A DNA stretch of 64,000 bases, from the NCBI RefSeq assembly GCF_042445055.1, contig NZ_CP170339.1, forward strand, positions 2,976,001-3,040,000, given 5' to 3'. Position numbers and translations under genes: made by a program. Of this stretch, positions 35,388 through 43,391 are shown piece by piece. The notes under the pieces were generated by a model that saw only the letters and a program-made list of their open reading frames with translations, was not told the DNA's origin and did no database searches. Every line of letters begins with the position of its first letter. Positions within the stretch are counted from its first letter, which is position 1. Source of the stretch: Falsihalocynthiibacter sp042445055. Lineage in GTDB: Bacteria > Pseudomonadota > Alphaproteobacteria > Rhodobacterales > Rhodobacteraceae.

Positions 35388-36244
35388 GATGTTTTCTCCC
35401 TATCACGCATGTTCGGTTTGGCATCACGGATCAGCCTTTCTTCGCCAGCAAGGCAAGTAAACCGCTGCCCACGCAATCGCCCTATGAGGGTCAGCCCGAT
35501 GGACTGCGCTATTTCTACGCCCCACGCGGTGAAACCTGATCGGGAAACAAGCGTCGGGATTCCCATCTGCGCACATTTGATGACCATCTCGCTCGTCAAT
35601 CGCCCCGTAGTATATAAAATCTTGTCGGCTGGTTCGGCATGATTGGCAAACATCCATCCCGCAACCTTATCCACTGCATTGTGACGGCCGACATCTTCCA
35701 TATAAACCAAGGGTCGGTCCTCTTGGCACAATACTGTCCCGTGAATGGCCCCCGCACTTAAGTACAGGCTTGGCATACGATTGATCTGCTCCGCCAACGC
35801 ATAAAGCCAACTGGTTCTCACTTCGGTCTGAGGGAGTTCGAGCGCCTCAAGACCCTCCATCATATCGCCAAACACCGTGCCAACGGCACAACCGCTGGTC
35901 CGTGTCTTTTTGCGCATTTTCTCTTCGTAGTTTGTTTTGCGCTCTGTCCGCACAACCACAACATTTAGATCCTCGTCAAAATCCACAGCGGTGACATTGT
36001 CATCATCGCGCAGCATCCCCTGATTACGCAGAAAACCGAGCGCCAAGAAATCAGGATAATCGCCAATTGTCATCGCCGTCACAATTTCCTGACTATTCAA
36101 ATAGATAGTCAACGGTCGCTCTTCTACGACAGCAATTTCAACCTTTTGACCCGTGTGATCAAAGCCCGTGACCTTGCGCGTTAGTCCCGCGCGCTCCGGA
36201 TCAGGCGCAATAAGTGTCGATACAATATTGGGGGTTGTTGCCAC
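35384..36244 (-). CDS. fdhD: Formate dehydrogenase accessory sulfurtransferase FdhD
   Basis: FdhD carries sulfur from the IscS desulfurase to the molybdenum site of formate dehydrogenase. The 286-residue protein has the family cores SGCAVGTVFGD, ALAEQINRMPSLYLSAGAIHGTVLC and VYMEDVGRHNAVDKVAGW. The Cys of the catalytic loop is C119; the second Cys of the classical CGxCG loop is replaced by Gly. The start is GTG at 36244 with AGAGGG seven bases upstream. It leads the fdhD-mobA-mobB/moeA operon. No formate dehydrogenase gene is in the window. Confidence 0.92.
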   Translation of the reverse strand: MATTPNIVSTLIAPDPERAGLTRKVTGFDHTGQKVEIAVVEERPLTIYLNSQEIVTAMTIGDYPDFLALGFLRNQGMLRDDDNVTAVDFDEDLNVVVVRTERKTNYEEKMRKKTRTSGCAVGTVFGDMMEGLEALELPQTEVRTSWLYALAEQINRMPSLYLSAGAIHGTVLCQEDRPLVYMEDVGRHNAVDKVAGWMFANHAEPADKILYTTGRLTSEMVIKCAQMGIPTLVSRSGFTAWGVEIAQSIGLTLIGRLRGQRFTCLAGEERLIRDAKPNMRDREKTS

Positions 36245-36297
36245 CTGTCATCCCTCTATAGGCTGCGCGTCATTCACCAACAGCTTAGAGCCAGTCC

Positions 36298-37008
36298 ATG
36301 CCCAACTCCACCACCAAATCCGCGTTTTTACGCGGGCTTCGCGACGGTTCGCCTTTTCTCTTGGTCGGAGCACCGTTTGCGATGCTATTCGGCGTCGTCG
36401 CAACCGAGGCAGGCCTAGACGTTTTGCACGTTATGTCGTTCTCGGTACTCGTGATCGCGGGTGCGGCGCAATTCACTGCGGTATCGCTTATGGCCGAGGA
36501 CGCACCGACCTTTATCATCCTTGCCACAAGCCTTGCGGTGAACTTGCGCATGATGATGTATTCGGCCTCGATGGTTCCGTATATCGGCAAGGCCCCACTT
36601 TGGCAGCGTGGCTTCATCAGCTACATTCTCATCGACCAAGGGTATTCCGTTAGTATCTCTGAATTTGAGCGAAACCCAAAAATGACAATCCCCGAGCGGA
36701 TCGCATTTTTCACGGGCAGCATGGCTCTGTTGACGCCAGTTTGGTACATATTCACCTATATCGGCGCCAAAGTCGGAACGGGCATACCCCCTGAATATGC
36801 GCTGGATTTCGCACTTCCGATTACGTTCCTTGCTATGGTTGGCCCGATGCTACGCACGTTGGCGCATGTCGCGGCGGCAGCAGTCTCCATTGTCCTTTCA
36901 CTGACACTGAACTTTATGCCTGCGGGCACAGGGCTTTTGCTTGCGGCGTTCGTTGCGATGATGGTGGGCGCGCGTATTGAACTCTGGCTCGGGAGGAAAA
37001 AAGCATGA
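36298..37008 (+). CDS. azlC: AzlC-family branched-chain amino acid exporter subunit
   Basis: AzlC is the large subunit of an inner-membrane exporter of branched-chain amino acids. The 236-residue protein has several helices and the family motifs GLRDGSPFLLVGAPFAMLFGVVA near the N-terminus and VIAGAAQFTAVSLM near residue 55. NLRMMMYSASM follows near residue 80. The ATG at 36298 is used. Its stop overlaps the azlD start as ATGA. It is divergent from fdhD with about 50 bases between start codons. Confidence 0.92.
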   Translation: MPNSTTKSAFLRGLRDGSPFLLVGAPFAMLFGVVATEAGLDVLHVMSFSVLVIAGAAQFTAVSLMAEDAPTFIILATSLAVNLRMMMYSASMVPYIGKAPLWQRGFISYILIDQGYSVSISEFERNPKMTIPERIAFFTGSMALLTPVWYIFTYIGAKVGTGIPPEYALDFALPITFLAMVGPMLRTLAHVAAAAVSIVLSLTLNFMPAGTGLLLAAFVAMMVGARIELWLGRKKA

Positions 37009-37343
37009 ACTATTCAGACGCGAACATCTGGTTCATCATCGCGGCACTTGGGATTGGGACATATCTGATCCGCTTTTCATTCTTGGGAATCATCGGCGGG
37101 CGCGATTTGCCCGACTGGGTCTTGCGCCACCTACGCTACACACCCGTCGCCGTTATGCCCGGACTGGTTGCGCCACTGGTGATTTGGCCAGCCGCAACAG
37201 ACGGCGAAACAGACCCCGCGCGCCTGATTGCGGCGACGGTTGCGCTGGCGGTGGGATATTTCAGTAAAAGCTTCCTCGCGGCGTTTTTCTGCGGCGGGGC
37301 GGCGCTCTATCTATCGCTCTATGTCATAAATACATGGCTCTAG
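37005..37343 (+). CDS. azlD: AzlD-family exporter subunit
   Basis: AzlD is the small membrane partner of AzlC. The 112-residue protein has four hydrophobic helices and the typical segments YLIRFSFLGIIGGRDLPDWVLRHLRYTPVAVMPGLVAP and YFSKSFLAAFFCGGAAL. It overlaps azlC by four bases and is followed directly by an intrinsic terminator. Confidence 0.92.
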   Translation: MNYSDANIWFIIAALGIGTYLIRFSFLGIIGGRDLPDWVLRHLRYTPVAVMPGLVAPLVIWPAATDGETDPARLIAATVALAVGYFSKSFLAAFFCGGAALYLSLYVINTWL

Positions 37344-37347
37344 AGAG

Positions 37348-37386
37348 CAAGAAACGGCGAACCATCGGCCGCCATTTCTTGTTTTT
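37348..37386 (+). terminator. Rho-independent terminator of azlCD
   Basis: CAAGAAACGGCG pairs with CGCCATTTCTTG, an 11-of-12 match with one mismatch, and is followed by TTTTTA. It starts five bases after the azlD stop. The convergent cytochrome oxidase subunit IV gene ends just beyond it, so the structure may serve both genes, although the leftward tail is not T-rich. Confidence 0.75.
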
Positions 37387-37387
37387 A

Positions 37388-37522
37388 TCAGGAATTGAAA
37401 ATCGCCAGGAAGATCAAAACACCAATCGAAAGACCCGCGCCCCAAGTGACCATTTTGATGAAGCCATCAAAGGTTTTGGTTTGCACTTCGATATTCATTT
37501 CGCCTTGCTTGTGTTCGGCCAT
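37388..37522 (-). CDS. ctaH: aa3-type cytochrome c oxidase subunit IV (44 residues)
   Basis: This is a tiny membrane subunit of the aa3 cytochrome c oxidase found in alphaproteobacteria such as Paracoccus. The 44-residue product begins MAEHKQGEMNIEVQTKTFDG and continues with a single membrane helix (VTWGAGLSIGVLIFLAIF), closely matching the known subunit IV layout (MxEHKxGxMdI-QekTFxGFixxvtWga). AGAGGT lies seven bases before the ATG. It is far from any core oxidase gene, as I recall being common in this group. The nearest upstream gene on this strand ends 50 bases away. Confidence 0.88.
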   Translation of the reverse strand: MAEHKQGEMNIEVQTKTFDGFIKMVTWGAGLSIGVLIFLAIFNS

Positions 37523-37572
37523 AAGAGCACCTCTTTAAGTCTTTCGCTTTGTTCATCGCCCAAATAGACGAT

Positions 37573-38079
37573 TTATTTCGTACTGTCACCCTCTGACGTA
37601 CCATCCTCGGAAACGATGGCGTCAGAATCCAGATCTGCTGCTAATCTAAAACCTATTCGGTTCGGTTCAACCGCCTCTGGCCGCTTTCTTAGGGCTCGAA
37701 GCATAACTGATAGCTGGCTGACGTGCTGGATGAGTTGTGTTTTTGAGCCAGTCTCGTCGGTTCCGTAAAACGTGACGATATCCGGATCAAAATAGCCCAA
37801 GCCCTCGATGCGCAGAACACCGGTGTTCCCACCGACAAAGCCCATCGCAATTTCATGCTCATTGTCGAGCTGCTCTTCGAAGTTCTTGATATACATAATC
37901 AGGCGCTCATAGGCCCAATGCGCCGCAGTTTTCTGAGCAACGGGAACTTTGGCGACGCCCTTAGGGAGAGGTTGGCGCTCAACCAAGCCAGAAGTGTCAG
38001 GGTCGCAATGAACAACGCGTGCGGAAGGAAGCACTGCGTTTTCCTCTGCTTCGGCTGCTGTTACAATATCGTCGCCCAT
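37573..38079 (-). CDS. Conserved protein of unknown function (possible DUF6173)
   Basis: This is a 168-residue soluble protein. The conserved-looking core is AYERLIMYIKNFEEQLDNEHEIAMGFVGGNTGVLRIEGLGYFDPDIVTFYG, followed by TQLIQHVSQLSVMLRALRK and GFRLAADL. I recall this pattern from a Rhodobacteraceae domain of unknown function (DUF6173), but cannot confirm it. It has no membrane segment, and no catalytic motif stands out. It starts four bases after the stop of the metallo-hydrolase gene, so it is probably in an operon with that gene and the acyl-CoA dehydrogenase. Confidence 0.78.
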   Translation of the reverse strand: MGDDIVTAAEAEENAVLPSARVVHCDPDTSGLVERQPLPKGVAKVPVAQKTAAHWAYERLIMYIKNFEEQLDNEHEIAMGFVGGNTGVLRIEGLGYFDPDIVTFYGTDETGSKTQLIQHVSQLSVMLRALRKRPEAVEPNRIGFRLAADLDSDAIVSEDGTSEGDSTK

Positions 38080-38082
38080 GGC

Positions 38083-39135
38083 TTATCCCTTCGTGCAATA
38101 CTCCCACGCACCATCTTCGCGCGCGCCTCGCGTGACTTTTCCAGCAAGGTATAGATGATTTACGTGCGCGATTGCCTCGACCAATGCAAGGCCATATTCT
38201 GCCTCACCTATGCTCCTCTTGAACAGTGGCGGGAAACATTCGTGCGCGGTTCGCGGGGTCCTTAGGTATTCCAAAAGGCGCTCAAGTCCGCTGTGATGGT
38301 TGTTGATAAGCTGCTTAAGCCGTACAGGAAGGCCCGTGTAAGGCAGCTTGTGGCCACCCAAAATCAATTGATCACCGCGCGCATATTCACTTAGGCGCTC
38401 GCAGGATTCCAGCCACTCCGCAAGCGGGTCCGCCATCGGTTCGGTCGCATATACACCGATGTTGGGCGAGATTGACGGCAATACCTGATCACCGCCAAGA
38501 ACAAGGTTATCGTCCCGCGAGAACAAAACCGCGTGCTCTGGCGCATGTCCGTCGCCGATACGTACGTCCCACGTTCTGCCACCGATTTCGATAACCGAAC
38601 CCTCTTGTATTCGCGTAAATCCAAGCGGCAAAGGCGCGACGATATCGGCGAAATTGAAAGGCCGTTCTTGGGATCGGCTTGCGTAAATCTCTGGATCCAT
38701 GCCCGCTTGCCGCCAGAAGGTTAGCGTCTCGGGCGTTGGGACGGCTTGCTCATCCAGCGTCAGCATACGCGAGGCCAGCCACGCCGTGCGCGTCATGATC
38801 AACTCCGCACCGAACTCTGACTGAATCCAACCCGCAAGCCCCACGTGGTCGGGGTGATGATGCGTCACCAATACACGCGAAATCGGCTTCCCACCAAGCG
38901 GCCCCGCCATCAGATCCCGCCAAATTTGACGTGTGCGCTTGGTGTCAAAGCCCGTATCGACAACTGTCCAGCTCTCGCCATCATCCAACGCATAGACGTT
39001 CACGTGGTCCAACTTCATCGGAAGCGGTAGCCGCATCCACAAGACACCAGTGGCAACCTCAATCGCCTGCCCTTCTTCGGGGGGCGCTTCATACGGATAG
39101 CGGATGCCGCTCTGTGACGGAGGTAAAACAGTCAT
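38083..39135 (-). CDS. MBL-fold metallo-hydrolase
   Basis: This is a 350-residue metallo-beta-lactamase-fold hydrolase. The dinuclear metal motif is THHHPDHVGLAG near residue 92 (H-x-H-x-D-H), followed by the third-ligand His region DGHAPEHAVLF near 195 and the GGHKLPYTGLP region near 262. The C-terminal part (TAHECFPPLFKRSIGEAEYGLALVEAIAHVNHL) resembles the winged end of LACTB2/glyoxalase-II-like proteins. The TGATG overlap with the acyl-CoA dehydrogenase gene shows coupled translation, so a thioester or lactone substrate linked to that enzyme is a fair guess. Confidence 0.88.
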   Translation of the reverse strand: MTVLPPSQSGIRYPYEAPPEEGQAIEVATGVLWMRLPLPMKLDHVNVYALDDGESWTVVDTGFDTKRTRQIWRDLMAGPLGGKPISRVLVTHHHPDHVGLAGWIQSEFGAELIMTRTAWLASRMLTLDEQAVPTPETLTFWRQAGMDPEIYASRSQERPFNFADIVAPLPLGFTRIQEGSVIEIGGRTWDVRIGDGHAPEHAVLFSRDDNLVLGGDQVLPSISPNIGVYATEPMADPLAEWLESCERLSEYARGDQLILGGHKLPYTGLPVRLKQLINNHHSGLERLLEYLRTPRTAHECFPPLFKRSIGEAEYGLALVEAIAHVNHLYLAGKVTRGAREDGAWEYCTKG

Positions 39136-40853
39136 CAGGATGCCAAATCTTCGGCGCTAATCGCCATAAGATCGCCGCGACCTTCACGCACATGCGCAAG
39201 CAGAGCGCCGTGCTCGGGCAACAAACGCTTTACAAAGAAACGCGCCAATCTTGTGCGTGGCCCTTCGCCGCCTTCTGCGACTGCCGCCATAAGTTGGGCG
39301 TGACTTCCCCAAACCAAGGCAAAAGCCCGCAGATACGGAACTGCACCAGCAAATCTGTCGTTCAGATCATCCTGCGCTACGAGCCATTCGGTCGCCTCGC
39401 GAAGCGTCTCGGCGGCGGACCATACGGCCTCGGCCATAATCGGGAACTTTGCGCGCGCGGATTCGGCGTTTTGCTCGATCTCTTCGAGAAGACGATACGC
39501 AGCATCACCACCGTCCATCATTTTGCGAGCGACAAGGTCCATCGCCTGAATGCCGTTCGTACCTTCGTAGATCGCAGTCACCCGCACATCGCGAGAGAAC
39601 TGTCCAGCGCCGGTTTCCTCAACATATCCCATGCCGCCATGCACCTGAACGCCAAGTTCGGACACGTTGATACCGACATCCGTGCCGTATGCCTTGGCAA
39701 TCGGAGTGAGGAAAGCCGCACGATCGCGCCACTCGGCGTCTTTGGTCGCATTCGCCATATCAATCGCTACAGCACAAGAAAGCGCGATAGAGCGAGCCGC
39801 AAAAATCTGTGATTTCATTGTTGCCAGCATCCGCCGCACATCAGCGTGATCGACGATGGTTCCGTTCCCACCCTCGACGGCGGTTCGGCCTTGCTTGCGC
39901 TCGTTCGCATATTCGAGGGCCTTCTGAAACGCTGCCTCGGCGACTCCGATACCCTCAACCGCAACTCCGAGGCGCGCGTTGTTCATCATCGTGAACATCG
40001 CTTTCATGCCGCCATTCTCGGCACCGACAATCCAGCCTTTCGCTCCGTCAAAGTCCATCATCGCAGTTGGCGAACCATGCAGGCCCGTTTTATGCTCGAG
40101 CGAAACAACCTTGAGCGTATTCGCAACGCCCGGCTTGCCGTTTTCGTCGGGAATAAGCTTGGGCACCATAAACAGGCTAATGCCCCGCGTGCCCGGTGCA
40201 GCATCCGGAAGGCGCGCCAAAACGAGGTGGCAAACGTTCTCTGTGAAATCGTTGTCGCCCCAGCTAATGAAAATCTTTTGCCCTGTGATCGCATAAGTGC
40301 CATCACCGTTCGGCACCGCTTTGGACGAAAGTGCCCCGACATCACTTCCCGCAGAGGGTTCGGTCAGGTTCATCGTGCCGCTCCACTCGCCCGAAATGAG
40401 CTTGGGAAGGTACAAAGCCTTGATTTCATCGCTCGCGTGGTGCTCAAGAGCTTCAATCTGGCCTTGGCTCAGAAGCGGGTTTAGCTGCAGCGCCAAACAC
40501 GCGCCCGACATCATATCGTTTACCGCCGTGGTCACCGAGAATGGCAAGCCCATTCCGCCAAATTCCTCTGACGCAGAAGAGCCAATCCACCCACCTTCGG
40601 CGATTGCGGCATACCCAGCGTCAAATCCGCTTGAACAGCGCACAACTCCGTTTTCAAGCGTGGCAGGCTCAAGATCACCATTCCGGTTAAGCGGCGCGAG
40701 CACGTCATCACTCAGTTTTCCCGCTTCCGCGAGAATCGCTTCGATCACATCAGAGGTCGCATCGGAGAATTTTTCCGTTGCCCGTGTTTGCTCTAGTCCG
40801 ACAATATTGTCGAAAATAAACTGAAACTCAGATGTTGGGGCGCGATATGGCAT
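39135..40853 (-). CDS. Acyl-CoA dehydrogenase (long form, possibly DmdC-like)
   Basis: This FAD enzyme introduces a double bond into an acyl-CoA. It has 572 residues, longer than the usual 380-400, with an extra C-terminal helical domain as in long-form acyl-CoA dehydrogenases, including DmdC. Signature stretches include EWSGTMNLTEPSAGSDVGAL, GTYAITGQKIFISWGD and LGVQVHGGMGYVEETGAGQFSRDVRV, with AIYEGTNGIQAMDL holding the usual catalytic-Glu region. The ATG at 40853 with GGAG upstream replaces a longer non-ATG start. DmdC (methylmercaptopropionyl-CoA dehydrogenase of DMSP breakdown) is one possibility; the substrate is not decided by sequence alone. Confidence 0.88.
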   Translation of the reverse strand: MPYRAPTSEFQFIFDNIVGLEQTRATEKFSDATSDVIEAILAEAGKLSDDVLAPLNRNGDLEPATLENGVVRCSSGFDAGYAAIAEGGWIGSSASEEFGGMGLPFSVTTAVNDMMSGACLALQLNPLLSQGQIEALEHHASDEIKALYLPKLISGEWSGTMNLTEPSAGSDVGALSSKAVPNGDGTYAITGQKIFISWGDNDFTENVCHLVLARLPDAAPGTRGISLFMVPKLIPDENGKPGVANTLKVVSLEHKTGLHGSPTAMMDFDGAKGWIVGAENGGMKAMFTMMNNARLGVAVEGIGVAEAAFQKALEYANERKQGRTAVEGGNGTIVDHADVRRMLATMKSQIFAARSIALSCAVAIDMANATKDAEWRDRAAFLTPIAKAYGTDVGINVSELGVQVHGGMGYVEETGAGQFSRDVRVTAIYEGTNGIQAMDLVARKMMDGGDAAYRLLEEIEQNAESARAKFPIMAEAVWSAAETLREATEWLVAQDDLNDRFAGAVPYLRAFALVWGSHAQLMAAVAEGGEGPRTRLARFFVKRLLPEHGALLAHVREGRGDLMAISAEDLAS

Positions 40854-40981
40854 AGGGACTCCGTTCAATAGCTTGGCAAATTCTTGCCGCGCCGTTATGT
40901 CTCTTGAATTCGCATTCAACGTAGTGCTTCCCACGAAGCCAGCAACAAAAACGCCACGTCAGAGAGGCTCTTATTCAAACG

Positions 40982-41911
40982 GTGCTTATTCCTTCATCCC
41001 AAGACGGGATCACCCAAGCCGCGAATATTCTTGCGGAGGGAGGCCTATGCGCGTTTCCCACCGAAACGGTTTACGGTCTAGGGGCGGATGCGCGAAACGA
41101 TAGCGCCGTGGCCAATATTTTCGCAGCCAAGGGCCGTCCACAATTCAACCCGTTGATTGTGCATGTTGCCTCGCTAGAGCACGCTGAAAAGTACGGCGAA
41201 TTTGACACCAATGCGCGCGCTTTGGCACAGGCATTCTGGCCGGGGCCGCTCACCATTGTTGTTCCGTTGCGTGCAAACTCTGGCCTGTCGGATTTGGTGA
41301 CGGCGGGATTGGGATCGGTTGGCCTGCGCGTTCCGGCAACGCCGCTTGCACAGAATCTATTACATCAGTTCGACGGCCCGATCGCCGCCCCATCGGCGAA
41401 TCCTTCTGGAAAAATAAGCCCAACAACTGCGGATCATGTTGTGGATGGGCTCTGGGGGAAAATTGACGGTATCGTGAATGGTGGCCCCTGCGACGTAGGG
41501 CTAGAAAGCACGATCGTTGGCTGCACTGCGGCCCCGACACTTTTGCGCGCGGGCGGATTGCCAACCGAAGCGCTTGAAGCCTGCCTTAGCCAGCTACTTG
41601 CCGCGCCGATCAACGGCGAAATCACTGCACCGGGGCAACTTCTAAGCCACTATGCGCCCAACGCGCCCGTGCGCCTGAACGCCACCGCGAAACGCGAAGG
41701 CGAAGTTTTCATTGGATTTGGAGCCATCGAGGGCGCCGATCTAAATCTCTCGCCAAGTGGGGATCTGCACGAGGCTGCGACGAATTTGTTTCGCATCCTG
41801 CATGAGGCGAACGCAATGAACGCGGACACGATCTGTGTGGCGCCGATTCCGGAGATTGGCCTTGGCGTCGCGATTAACGACAGGCTTCGTCGCGCCGCAG
41901 CGCCGCGCTAG
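40982..41911 (+). CDS. tsaC: L-threonylcarbamoyladenylate synthase (Sua5/YwlC type)
   Basis: This enzyme makes threonylcarbamoyl-AMP from threonine, bicarbonate and ATP for the t6A37 tRNA modification. The 309-residue protein has the YrdC domain (FPTETVYGLGADARND; AAKGRPQFNPLIVHV; APSANPSGKISPTTADHV, residues 20-150). The longer Sua5 C-terminal domain follows (GQLLSHYAPNAPVRL from about residue 215). The start is GTG at 40982. It is divergent from the acyl-CoA dehydrogenase gene. Its TAG shares CTAG with algH on the other strand. Confidence 0.93.
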   Translation: MLIPSSQDGITQAANILAEGGLCAFPTETVYGLGADARNDSAVANIFAAKGRPQFNPLIVHVASLEHAEKYGEFDTNARALAQAFWPGPLTIVVPLRANSGLSDLVTAGLGSVGLRVPATPLAQNLLHQFDGPIAAPSANPSGKISPTTADHVVDGLWGKIDGIVNGGPCDVGLESTIVGCTAAPTLLRAGGLPTEALEACLSQLLAAPINGEITAPGQLLSHYAPNAPVRLNATAKREGEVFIGFGAIEGADLNLSPSGDLHEAATNLFRILHEANAMNADTICVAPIPEIGLGVAINDRLRRAAAPR

Positions 41912-42477
41912 GCGTGACCTGCTTCTGAGGACAGCATTAACGGACTGATTCCCAAGGTCGCCAAGGCTGCGTCCCATTTGGCAGAGTTAGCCTGATCGAA
42001 CACGATGTCCGTCGTCGCATCGCACGTCAGCCATCCGTTGCTCAGGATTTCCGCCTCAAGCTGCCCCGGCCCCCAGCCAGCATAGCCGAGAGCAAGCAAT
42101 GCCTTTTGCGGGCCGTGACCGCTCGACATATCCTCAAGAATCCCGAGCGTCGCGGTCATGCCAATGGACTGTGTAACCTGAAGGGTTGTTTCGCCCGCGC
42201 TGTAGTCAGTGCTGTGCAAAACAAATCCACGCCCATGCTCAACCGGTCCACCAAAATGCACTCGAATATCGCTTTGTAATTCTCCGCGCGGGATTTCAAG
42301 CTGCTCTAACAACGTGTCGAGCTTGATGTCCATAGAGGGTTTATTGACGATGATGCCCATCGCCCCCTCTTCTGAATGCGCGCAAAGGTAAACGACACTG
42401 TGGTCAAAACGGGTGTCGCCCATTCCGGGCATCGCAATAAGGAACTTGCCGCTTAGGTTATCTGCCTCTGTTTCCAT
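41908..42477 (-). CDS. YqgE/AlgH family protein (UPF0301)
   Basis: This 189-residue protein of the YqgE/AlgH family has no settled biochemical role. The fold-defining segments are GKFLIAMPGMGDTRFDHSVVYLCAHSEEGAMGIIVNKP near the N-terminus, VHFGGPVEHGRGFVLHSTDY in the middle and ALGYAGWGPGQLEAEI near 140. The ATG at 42477 (METEADNL) gives the usual length; a longer start adds 17 residues and looks unlikely. It is divergent from the DsbD-like gene with about 110 bases between. Confidence 0.9.
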   Translation of the reverse strand: METEADNLSGKFLIAMPGMGDTRFDHSVVYLCAHSEEGAMGIIVNKPSMDIKLDTLLEQLEIPRGELQSDIRVHFGGPVEHGRGFVLHSTDYSAGETTLQVTQSIGMTATLGILEDMSSGHGPQKALLALGYAGWGPGQLEAEILSNGWLTCDATTDIVFDQANSAKWDAALATLGISPLMLSSEAGHA

Positions 42478-42590
42478 ATGAATAGTCTGCGCAGAAAAAA
42501 TGCGCGACACAAGTGCGAGAAATGGCAAATCACGTTTGCATCCGCGATTTGTGATTTTCCAAATCCTCTGGCCTCGCTATGTTCACTGGA

Positions 42591-43391
42591 ATGAAACGTC
42601 ATGCACTTGCCCGCGGGCTTCTGAGCACCGCCCTTCTAGCAATTTCGCCGCCTGTACTCGCGGGCGATGGTGCCAAGGCTTCGCTCTCTATTTTACCCGG
42701 ATGGCGCGCAGATAACGGAACGCATGTTGCCGCACTTCGGATTATGCTTGCCCCAGATTGGGTCACATATTGGCGCATTCCGGGGGACGCTGGTATTCCG
42801 CCACAACTTGATCTCCAAGATAGCAATTCAATTTCAGGCGCTTCGCTCAGTTGGCCGCGCCCAACCGCAGAGGTCAAAAACGGGCTGCGTTCGTTTGTGT
42901 ATTATGACGAGGTTATCGTACCCCTAACACTTAGCATCTCTGCAGAAGCGCAAGATGTACCGATTAGCGGCCAGATTAACATCGGTGTGTGCCAAGACGT
43001 GTGCATCCCAACGGTCATTAAGTTCAACGCAATCCTTCCCGCCCAGAAAACAGCGCCTGATCCAAAAATCGCCGCCGCTCTCGCGAATGGACCACGTAAA
43101 GGGAGCGCAAGGATTGAGTGTCAATTCGCGCCGTCGCCAGAGGGGATGAGCTTGCAGGTTACACTTAATTCTCCGGCTATCGACAACAAAGAGGTCGCCA
43201 TAGTTGAGCATCGCGATCCCACGACTTGGACCCGAACAACTGGACAAGAACGCAGCGGAAATCGGCTCTCTGTCTCCTCCGAGATCATTTCCGATGGAAC
43301 GATGCCAAGCCTGCAACGCCGCGATATTCGCCTAACGATGCTCGGACAAAAAGAGATGATCGAGTACGACGGCTGCTCCGCCCCGAGTTAG
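42591..43391 (+). CDS. Secreted DsbD-alpha-like domain protein
   Basis: This 266-residue exported protein has a signal peptide (MKRHALARGLLSTALLAISPPVLA). The N-terminal half of the mature part resembles the periplasmic alpha domain of DsbD, with the C134-x3-C138 pair in NIGVCQDVCIP, and WRIPGDAGIPPQL and SFVYYDEV as supporting matches. The membrane (beta) and thioredoxin (gamma) parts of DsbD are absent. It should accept electrons from a CcdA- or DsbD-type membrane partner and pass them to periplasmic targets. An in-frame ATG 12 bases earlier (42579) is possible. Its stop overlaps the RND pump gene. Confidence 0.85.
   Translation: MKRHALARGLLSTALLAISPPVLAGDGAKASLSILPGWRADNGTHVAALRIMLAPDWVTYWRIPGDAGIPPQLDLQDSNSISGASLSWPRPTAEVKNGLRSFVYYDEVIVPLTLSISAEAQDVPISGQINIGVCQDVCIPTVIKFNAILPAQKTAPDPKIAAALANGPRKGSARIECQFAPSPEGMSLQVTLNSPAIDNKEVAIVEHRDPTTWTRTTGQERSGNRLSVSSEIISDGTMPSLQRRDIRLTMLGQKEMIEYDGCSAPS

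Noticed and set aside
37334..37567. Plus-strand frame of 77 residues after azlD
   Set aside because: It runs antisense to the cytochrome oxidase subunit IV gene and through the azlD terminator, and has no family features.
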